A DNA stretch of 64,000 bases. Origin: Pseudomonas baltica (lineage in GTDB: Bacteria > Pseudomonadota > Gammaproteobacteria > Pseudomonadales > Pseudomonadaceae). The stretch is taken from assembly GCF_014235765.1 (NCBI RefSeq), contig NZ_JACMYH010000001.1:2045081-2109080 (forward strand), read 5' to 3'. Below are positions 57,707 through 64,000 of the stretch, in pieces. A model generated the notes under the pieces. It was not told the origin of the DNA, ran no database searches, and worked only from the letters and a program-made list of their open reading frames with translations. Every line of letters begins with the position of its first letter. The first letter of the stretch is position 1. The position numbers and the translations under genes are program-made.

Positions 57707-58159
57707 CTACTCGAACAAGGTACAGGCCATCACCAGCGCGTCTTCGCGCCCCCCGGCCATTGGATAGTAGTCGCGCCGCTTGCCGATCTCATTGAAACCA
57801 TAGCGTTCGTACAAGCGATACGCCGACTGGTTGCTGGCTCGCAGTTCCAGAAAGCATTCACGCCCGCCCAGCTCGTAGGCACGCGTCATCAGCCGCTCGA
57901 GCAACTGCAAGCCCAGTCCACGGCCCTGGTTTTCAGGCTTCACGGTGATGTTCAGCAAATGGGCTTCGTCGATGATGACGTTGAGCACACCATGCCCCAC
58001 CTGTTGCTGCCCGTCGAACATCAACCAGATCTCGTAGGACTTCAGGCCGTCCAGAAAGATACCCCGCGTCCACGGATGGGAGTAGGCAGCGAATTCGATC
58101 TTCAGTACGGCATCCAGATCCGCCTCGGTCATTCGCCGAAAGCTTACGGTATCACTCAT
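57707..58159 (-). CDS. rimI: Ribosomal protein S18 alanine N-acetyltransferase
   Basis: GNAT acetyltransferase of 150 residues acetylating the N-terminus of S18. The acetyl-CoA loop is present as VKPENQGRGLGLQLL, and ECFLELRASNQSAYRLYERY is the conserved RimI segment. The ATG at 58159 overlaps the end of the psi-subunit gene by eight bases; a GTG directly before it is an alternative. Confidence 0.94.
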   Translation of the reverse strand: MSDTVSFRRMTEADLDAVLKIEFAAYSHPWTRGIFLDGLKSYEIWLMFDGQQQVGHGVLNVIIDEAHLLNITVKPENQGRGLGLQLLERLMTRAYELGGRECFLELRASNQSAYRLYERYGFNEIGKRRDYYPMAGGREDALVMACTLFE

Positions 58160-58970
58160 CACGGTTTTTCCAACGCGGTATCAAACGGCGCATGGCTTGC
58201 CACACGGCCGCCTTGCGCTCGGGTTCATCCATCAACAACTCAAGGCCCGGCAGCACCCAGGCGGCGCCAAGCCCCTCCACCTCCAACTCTCGGTTGTAGT
58301 CTTCGGCATTGGCCCGCCCGGCAAAACGAATCGCCGGCAGCCCGACCAGCCACAGGCACGTGCACGGCGCCTGTTCTAGCTGAGCCATGACGAAGCCCTG
58401 AACGAAATCGCAGGCTGCATCCGGCCCCTGGTCCAATTGACCGCGCTGCAGCAGCGGCCAGCGGATCGGTTCGCCCAGAATCTGTGGCGCATCGGGCAAA
58501 CCGGCAGCACGCAGCATGTCCTTGAGCAGGAGATAGGAAGGGTCGCGACTCTGGAACGCCTGCCCCGTGGCCAGTTCCACCAGCACCACGCAGGGCCCGG
58601 CGCGCAACACCTGAAGGGCGAAGCGCGGCGGAAGATTCGCTGGCTTGACGACCGGCGCCTCCACGGCCACCTCGGCCACGGCTGCCACGGCCGGGCGTAT
58701 GCTGCCAGGCCGTGGCACCTCGATCTTGGGCCGCTGCACCTTGGAAGGTTCGGGCCTGGCTGGCTCCACTGCTGATGGCACGATCGGCAGCGCTGCCGCC
58801 GCCCCTTGATCCACGGCCTGCACTGGCAGCGGCAACGCCTCGACATGCTCCAGCAGGCTGGCACACGATGGCGCTGCGAACGGCAGTTCGGTGCGGGGCA
58901 GCCAGTGCACTACCTGCATGGCGTCAAGGTAGGCGCGGCGACGGGACTCGTTGAGCAAAAGGTCAGCCAT
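58152..58970 (-). CDS. holD: DNA polymerase III psi subunit (pseudomonad type)
   Basis: Protein of 272 residues next to rimI, the position and layout of the cryptic psi subunit described in P. aeruginosa. It has a short conserved N-terminus (RRRAYLDAMQVVHWLPRTELP), a Pro/Ala/Val-rich linker (about residues 45-115) and a C-terminal domain with PCVVLVELATGQAFQSRDPS. Psi bridges the clamp loader to chi, whose gene holC lies at 9.8 kb here. The E. coli HolD is half as long. The start at 58970 has a poor ribosome site. Identification rests mainly on synteny and architecture. Confidence 0.78.
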   Translation of the reverse strand: MADLLLNESRRRAYLDAMQVVHWLPRTELPFAAPSCASLLEHVEALPLPVQAVDQGAAAALPIVPSAVEPARPEPSKVQRPKIEVPRPGSIRPAVAAVAEVAVEAPVVKPANLPPRFALQVLRAGPCVVLVELATGQAFQSRDPSYLLLKDMLRAAGLPDAPQILGEPIRWPLLQRGQLDQGPDAACDFVQGFVMAQLEQAPCTCLWLVGLPAIRFAGRANAEDYNRELEVEGLGAAWVLPGLELLMDEPERKAAVWQAMRRLIPRWKNRDE

Positions 58971-59116
58971 CTGTGGGTAAGTCGAGGCGGTGGATTCTAC
59001 CGGTGTTCGACACAATGTGCCGCCAAGTTTTGCGCATGCCGTCGCCCGCAGCGCAAATACCCGCCTCGTCATGCAGTACAATCGCGACCCTTTTACTGGC
59101 ATGAGTCGACCAGCCG

Positions 59117-60406
59117 ATGATCGAACCCAAGCGCGTGCTGCGCGCCCTCGCCGACCACTGGGCCCTCCTGGAGCCGCTGTGCGAGCACTTCGACCAAGGC
59201 ACCCTGAGCCTCGTCGAACTGCGCCAGCAACTGGCTGCCCAGCGCCTGGAAAGCACTGCCCAAGAGATCACCAGCCTGCTCGACACGTGGATCCGGCTGG
59301 ACATCCTCGTACCTGTCGCAAAAAGCCCCAACCGCTTCGAGCTCAATGCGCAGATCCACGACTTTCTTGCCTACCTGCGCCGCGAGCACCGGCTGGGTCT
59401 GTGCCTGGAGATCGAAGCCTACCTGCGCCACCTCGAACGCCTGGCCGGACACATCCAGGATGCATTCGACATCCGCGATGGCAACGACCTGGCGCGGCAA
59501 CTGCGGCTGCTCGACATGCGCGTGCGTGATGTCCTGAAGAAACTGGCCAATGACGAACAGGCCCTGGTCGCCGTGGCCGAGCGGGCCAAGACCCGCGACC
59601 GCCAGGTAGCCCTGCGCCAGCGCTACGCCGAGGTACTGGCGACCTGGGACGAATACGTCGAACCGATGATCCAGCTGGTCAACGCCGATGGCGCATTCGA
59701 ACAAGGCGTGCGCAAGGTCGAGAACGTCCTGCTGCGCCTGCTCGGTGAACAGCAACGTCTCGGCCACCTGGTCGACGACGACATGCTGCTGCGTACCCAC
59801 GCGCGCATTCTCGAAATGCAGACCTGCGCTCAACTGACCTTGCGCCACGCCCGCGAGCTGCTGTTGCCACTGCGCGAGGAAGCACGTCGGCACAACGCCG
59901 TGACCCGCGGCGCGGCCCTCGCGCTTTCGGCCATTCGCCGCAAGGGCCTGGACGCCGTGCCACAAGCTGCCCTGCCTTTGTTCAGCCGTCCCCAGAGCAC
60001 CTTTCTGGGCAGCGCCAGCCAGGTCGAGGCGTACGTCTATGCCCTGGCCCGCTTCGAAGCCAAACCGGCGCCCTTTCCCAAGGCGCACAAGAGCGACACG
60101 GCAGGCACCCAGCGCGCGCCGCGCACGGTCAAGGAGATGCTCGAGCGCTGCGAGAATGCGCTGCCGATGCCCGATTTGATGCTCTGGCTTCTCGACCAGG
60201 AACCCGATGGCGCCACCGACGACCTGCTGTACTGGTTCTCACGCCTCTCGCGTGACAAACGCTTCGCCCGACAGCGCCTCGAACGCCGCGACTACCACAC
60301 CCGTGAGCATCAGCTGAGCCTGCGCTCCTTCACCCTGCTTTCCAGCGCCGAGCCCGCCGTCGCGGTCGCCTCGGCACACTCCGCGAGCACCGATCATGCA
60401 TCTTGA
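59117..60406 (+). CDS. mksB: Condensin subunit MksB
   Basis: Kleisin-like/core subunit of the MksBEF (MukBEF-related) condensin, 429 residues, all-alpha. Naming follows the P. aeruginosa mksBEF order and sizes (about 429, 218 and 943 residues). No signal or membrane segment. Its 3' end overlaps mksE by 11 bases, so the operon is coupled. The complex compacts the chromosome and helps segregation in pseudomonads; related JetABCD (Wadjet) systems act against plasmids. Confidence 0.9.
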   Translation: MIEPKRVLRALADHWALLEPLCEHFDQGTLSLVELRQQLAAQRLESTAQEITSLLDTWIRLDILVPVAKSPNRFELNAQIHDFLAYLRREHRLGLCLEIEAYLRHLERLAGHIQDAFDIRDGNDLARQLRLLDMRVRDVLKKLANDEQALVAVAERAKTRDRQVALRQRYAEVLATWDEYVEPMIQLVNADGAFEQGVRKVENVLLRLLGEQQRLGHLVDDDMLLRTHARILEMQTCAQLTLRHARELLLPLREEARRHNAVTRGAALALSAIRRKGLDAVPQAALPLFSRPQSTFLGSASQVEAYVYALARFEAKPAPFPKAHKSDTAGTQRAPRTVKEMLERCENALPMPDLMLWLLDQEPDGATDDLLYWFSRLSRDKRFARQRLERRDYHTREHQLSLRSFTLLSSAEPAVAVASAHSASTDHAS

Positions 60407-61052
60407 CCTGAACGAACTGACTCACCTGGCGCCGATTTTCCGCGAACTGCTCAAAGGCTTCCACATCAGCCGCCGCGATCCCGAGTTGTACTCACAGTTG
60501 TCCAATCTCCAGGACCTGTACCGCGGCCTGTTCAAGGCCCTGGGCTACGAGCTGGTCTGCGACACCCGCGGCTTCTACTACTTCGTGCCCGAGCAGGCCG
60601 CCGCGCAAGTCAACAAGACCGCTCAGCGCCTTTCCCTGTTCACCTTCATTCTGGTCGAGCACCTGGCTGACCAGGGCCGCGATCCGATCGCCGTACTGGA
60701 TGGCGGCAGCCTTGGCCGCGACGAGCTGCCGGCGCTTCTGGACAAGTACCGCGACCTGTTCCTGCAGGCTGAAGTACAGACCCAGGAAGAACTGGAAGAG
60801 AAGATCCTTCGACGCATGACCCAACTGGGCTTCACCGCCGAAGACAACGGCATCTACCGCTTCCTGGCGCCGATGCATCGGTTTCTCGACGTGTGCCTTT
60901 CAGTGCAGCAGGACCGCGACCTGGCCGCCAGCCTGCACAGCGCTTTGCCCCTGCCGGTGCCGATGCTTGTCGACGACGACGGCGACGACAGCACCGACGA
61001 ACAGGCCCTGGCCCGTGCGATAGCCCAGGAACAAGAGGAGTTCGACACATGA
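60396..61052 (+). CDS. mksE: Condensin subunit MksE
   Basis: Winged-helix-type KITE subunit of 218 residues linking kleisin and ATPase. Recognised from position, size and the segment HISRRDPELYSQLSNLQDLY. The acidic C-terminus (DDDGDDSTDEQALARA) is typical. It overlaps both neighbours (11 bases with mksB, four with mksF). Confidence 0.9.
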   Translation: MHLDLNELTHLAPIFRELLKGFHISRRDPELYSQLSNLQDLYRGLFKALGYELVCDTRGFYYFVPEQAAAQVNKTAQRLSLFTFILVEHLADQGRDPIAVLDGGSLGRDELPALLDKYRDLFLQAEVQTQEELEEKILRRMTQLGFTAEDNGIYRFLAPMHRFLDVCLSVQQDRDLAASLHSALPLPVPMLVDDDGDDSTDEQALARAIAQEQEEFDT

Positions 61053-63880
61053 CTCAGGAACGCTACGGCATCCGCCGCTTCGCCCTGCTCAATACCGCAG
61101 GCTACAGCCTCGGACTGTTCCCCCTGGAGCAGCCGTTATCGGTCTACGGCGCCAACAACCTGGGCAAGAGCGCCTCGATCAACGCCCTGCAGTTTCCGAT
61201 CCTGGCGCGCATGTCCGACATGAGCTTCGGCAAGTACACGCTGGAACAATCGCGACGCTTCTATTTTGCGACCGATACCAGCTACATCCTTTGCGAAGTG
61301 GTCCTGGCTCACGGCCCCCACGTGATTGGCGTGGTCGGTCGCGGCCCCGGCGGTGGGTTCGGCCATCAGTTCTTCGCCTACGCGGGTGAACTGGACCTCG
61401 CCCACTATCAACAGGACGGCACCTGCCTGCGTCAGAAGGAGCTGTTCGGCAACCTGGAACGCCAAGGCCTGAAGGCCTACGAACTCAAGCCCGAGGAACT
61501 GCGGCGCCTGCTGGTGGGCGGTCATACCAGCGTCCCGCTCGACCTGACCCTGATCCCGTTGCGTTCGACCAGCGAGCAGAGCCTCAAGACCTTTCGCGCG
61601 CTGTTCATCAACCTGCTGCACATGCGCGAAATCACCGCGGCGAAACTCAAGCAATTGTTCCTCGACGCGTTCGAGCACAGCCTGCGTTCAGGTAGCGTCG
61701 ACTACATAGCGGCCTGTGAAGAAGCCTTCCGCGATGTCCGACGCATGGAGCAGGACTACAACGCACTGGTCGCCGCCGGTCCTCTGGTCGAAGCACTGGC
61801 CAACGGCGTCGCCCAGCGTGACACTCTGCGCGGCAAGCTGCACCGCCTTTCACCCCTGCTCGACGCGCTGCTCGGCACCTGGCAGGACTACGCCGGGGCA
61901 CGCAAGGAAGAGCTGGTCATCCAGTCCGAACACTACCGCAACGAACAGGACGTGCTGCAAGACAATCAACGCGGCAGCACCCAGGAACTGATGCGCCTGG
62001 AGCGTGAAATCTCGAGCATTCAGCGCTGGCTCGGTGAGCTGTCGGTACTCAAGAACCGCTTCGCCCTGGTCACCGACGTGCGCATGCTGGAGCAGCAGTT
62101 GCTGGCTGCCAAGGATGCCCACGACGAGCTGGCCGGCGCCCTGGCGCAGTCCCGGCAATTCAGCGCCCAGGATCTGCAGGAGCGCGTCGGCGACATCGAA
62201 CGCCGCCTCAAGTCCATCCGCCAGCAGCTGGAACATGCCGACAACAACAGCTACGCCCGTCTGCGCGAGGAGTTCTCGCAACAGGATGTCGACCGGCTGA
62301 TGCGCCTGTTCAACGGCGCCCTGTTCAGCCTGCCCGTGGGGCCACACGGTCTCGTTCTGCAGGACGGCAACGCATGGGTCGATGCAGTGCAGACCGTGCT
62401 CGACCGCTTCAAGGGCGATCGCTTCGAACTGCCAGGCATGTCCATCGACCTTTCAACCATCGAGCCGCCTGTGCTGCAGGCGTTGGCCGATCGTGCCGCA
62501 CTGCGTGAGCAGAGTGCACGTCTGGAAAAGGAGTTGCAGCAGCTCAAGACCCAGCAAGGCGTGGCGGCCGACCTGTCAGCCAGCAAATCTCGATCCGAGA
62601 CGCTGTACCAGCAGGTCCTGGATGCGCAGAAGGCCTTGGAAGACTACCGCCGTACCCAAACCCTGAGTGTCGAGGAACAGGACAAGCTCGAGCAGTTGGC
62701 CCAACTCGAGGCCGCTCAGGATGAACTGGCACGGGCAAGTGACGCTTTCACCGAAAGGGTCCGACAACTGTCGGCCAAGCTGCAACTGGTCGGCCGACAG
62801 ATTGCCGATCTGGAAAGCAAGCAGCGCACTTTGGACGACGCCCTGCGCCGCCGCCACCTGCTGCCCGCCGATCTGCCCTTCGGTACGCCCTTCATGGAGC
62901 AGGTCGACGACTCGATGGACAACCTGCTGCCCCTGATCAATGACTATCAGGACAGCTGGCAAGGCCTGCAACGTGTCGATGGACAGATCGAAGCCCTGTA
63001 CGCCCAAGTGCGCCTCAAGGGCGTGGCCAAGTTCGACAGCGAAGACAACGTCGAGCGACGCCTGCAGCTGCTGATCAACGCCTATGCCCATCGCACCGAC
63101 GAGGCCCTGACCCTGGGCAAGGCGCGTCGTGCCGCGGTCACTGACATCGCCCGAACCCTGCGCAACATTCGCAGCGACTACGACAGCCTCGAACATCAAC
63201 TAGCCCTGTTCAACCGCGAGATCAACAAGCGCCAGGTGTCCAACCTGCAAAGCTTCCGCATCGTGTTGGCACCCAACAAGGATGCCCTCAAGCACATCGA
63301 CCAGATCATCCACAGCGCAGGCCAGTACGAAGAAGGCGAAACCCTGTCCGTGTTCGACCTCAACCAGAGTGTGGAGCAGGACAGCAAGAACGAGGAAGCG
63401 AAGGAGTATCTGGCCCGTATGGTCGCGGCCAACCACAATCAACTCGGCCTCAAGGACCTGTTCGAGCTGGCTTTCGAAATCACCAAGGTCAACGGTCAGC
63501 CGGTCATCCACACGGACATCGATGGCGCAGCGTCCAATGGCACCACCATGACTATCAAGGCGCTGACCAACATGTACCTGCTGCTGCACCTGATGGATCG
63601 CGATCAGGCCGGCCGCATCCGTCTGCCCTACTACCTGGACGAGGCCGCCGACATCGACGAGCGCAATCAGGCGGCCCTGCTCGAAACCAGCCAGCAGTTG
63701 GGTTTTACCCCGATTCTGGCCAGCGTAAAGCCGCAAGTATCCGCCCATGTCGCCATCGACCTTGAAGGCGGCAGCAGTAGTGACGGCATCTACATTGATG
63801 AAACCGACTGGAAATTCATCCGCCGCCACGACGAGTTGACCAAAGCGGTTGCGGCACTTGAAGCCGAGGTCAGTCAATAG
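61049..63880 (+). CDS. mksF: SMC-like condensin ATPase MksF
   Basis: SMC-like ATPase of 943 residues. The N-terminal head has Walker A GANNLGKS (34-41). A long coiled-coil middle runs from about residue 290 to 780 (for example SARLEKELQQLKTQQ), with a hinge region near its centre. The C-terminal head has Walker B YYLDEAADIDE (D864, E865). The start at 61049 overlaps mksE by ATGA and removes a low-complexity out-of-family extension. A terminator follows at once, so no mksG nuclease gene belongs to this operon. Confidence 0.95.
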   Translation: MTQERYGIRRFALLNTAGYSLGLFPLEQPLSVYGANNLGKSASINALQFPILARMSDMSFGKYTLEQSRRFYFATDTSYILCEVVLAHGPHVIGVVGRGPGGGFGHQFFAYAGELDLAHYQQDGTCLRQKELFGNLERQGLKAYELKPEELRRLLVGGHTSVPLDLTLIPLRSTSEQSLKTFRALFINLLHMREITAAKLKQLFLDAFEHSLRSGSVDYIAACEEAFRDVRRMEQDYNALVAAGPLVEALANGVAQRDTLRGKLHRLSPLLDALLGTWQDYAGARKEELVIQSEHYRNEQDVLQDNQRGSTQELMRLEREISSIQRWLGELSVLKNRFALVTDVRMLEQQLLAAKDAHDELAGALAQSRQFSAQDLQERVGDIERRLKSIRQQLEHADNNSYARLREEFSQQDVDRLMRLFNGALFSLPVGPHGLVLQDGNAWVDAVQTVLDRFKGDRFELPGMSIDLSTIEPPVLQALADRAALREQSARLEKELQQLKTQQGVAADLSASKSRSETLYQQVLDAQKALEDYRRTQTLSVEEQDKLEQLAQLEAAQDELARASDAFTERVRQLSAKLQLVGRQIADLESKQRTLDDALRRRHLLPADLPFGTPFMEQVDDSMDNLLPLINDYQDSWQGLQRVDGQIEALYAQVRLKGVAKFDSEDNVERRLQLLINAYAHRTDEALTLGKARRAAVTDIARTLRNIRSDYDSLEHQLALFNREINKRQVSNLQSFRIVLAPNKDALKHIDQIIHSAGQYEEGETLSVFDLNQSVEQDSKNEEAKEYLARMVAANHNQLGLKDLFELAFEITKVNGQPVIHTDIDGAASNGTTMTIKALTNMYLLLHLMDRDQAGRIRLPYYLDEAADIDERNQAALLETSQQLGFTPILASVKPQVSAHVAIDLEGGSSSDGIYIDETDWKFIRRHDELTKAVAALEAEVSQ

Positions 63881-63896
63881 ACCAAAGGTTCAGACC

Positions 63897-63922
63897 AAGC
63901 CCCGCCGCTGCGGGGCTTTTTC
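63897..63922 (+). terminator. Rho-independent terminator of mksBEF
   Basis: AAGCCCCGC/GCGGGGCTT stem with a four-base loop running into five T residues, 17 bases after the mksF stop. The remaining bases to 64000 show no clear gene. Confidence 0.93.
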
Positions 63923-64000
63923 ATGGCCCGCTGTTGGCATTCGACGCTTCAGGGACGCGCGAACAACAAAGGCCGGAAAAGACAAAACCCCTACCTGCTT

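Noticed and set aside
59117..63880. A Wadjet (JetABCD) anti-plasmid defence operon
   Set aside because: The nuclease gene (mksG/jetD) is absent and a terminator follows mksF directly. Treated as the MksBEF condensin.

Overview
The window is a chromosomal segment of a high-GC gammaproteobacterium, almost certainly a Pseudomonas of the P. putida group. Several things point there: the gene blocks lptF-lptG / pepA-holC-valS, rimI next to the pseudomonad-type DNA polymerase III psi gene, and mksBEF; very high similarity by eye of nearly every protein to Pseudomonas families; and abundant 'gtaggagcgg...ccgcgaa' REP palindromes, which are typical of P. putida and its relatives. This assignment rests on recognition, not on a database search.

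Layout. 1-4.5 kb: glycine cleavage genes gcvH-gcvP-gcvT, with a long GC-rich hairpin between gcvP and gcvT. 4.9-5.75 kb: a cold-shock protein and an RDD membrane protein. 5.8-8 kb: the lipopolysaccharide export permeases lptG/lptF (minus strand), divergent from pepA, holC, a small holC-linked gene and valS (8.2-13.7 kb). 13.8-19.4 kb: rlmF, an HU-type DNA-binding protein, the nucleoid protein NdpA/YejK, a glutathione-transferase-like protein, a GIY-YIG protein and a CynX/NimT-type MFS transporter. 19.6-24.1 kb: a tandem REP array, then the four-gene general amino-acid ABC transporter aapJQMP (minus). 24.5-28.5 kb: a carboxylesterase, a second tandem REP array, the DEAD-box helicase rhlB, and molybdopterin genes moaC-moaD-moaE (minus). 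28.7-33.7 kb: a complete CS1/CFA-type (alternate chaperone-usher) fimbrial operon in the order major subunit-usher-tip adhesin-chaperone. 33.8-39.5 kb: a PIN-PhoH ATPase, a divergent NodB-like polysaccharide deacetylase, an orphan polyamine-type binding protein and release factor 3.

39.7-44.4 kb: a 1581-residue DUF6543 ('dermonecrotic toxin'-like) protein with a C-terminal HEFTH zinc-protease motif. 44.8-48.2 kb: a four-gene OpuC/YehZYXW-type osmoprotectant ABC transporter. 48.4-52.1 kb: a chemoreceptor and a purine (AzgA-like) permease. 52.2 kb: tRNA-Met(CAT) with a near-consensus promoter. 52.4-58.2 kb: a TonB-dependent siderophore receptor with a candidate Fur box, a 2-hydroxyacid dehydrogenase, sodC, a beta-carbonic anhydrase, an acidic protein of unknown function and rimI. 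58.2-63.9 kb: the psi subunit gene (holD) and the condensin operon mksB-mksE-mksF, closed by a strong terminator.

Most of the window is housekeeping. The most interesting parts are the metalloprotease-bearing DUF6543 giant, the CS1 fimbrial operon with two RNA-structure candidates, the deacetylase with degenerate metal-binding motifs, the shortened gcv operon, two tandem REP arrays of exactly 105 and 106 bp period, and mksBEF without the nuclease gene mksG. No insertion sequence, prophage, CRISPR array or rRNA was seen.
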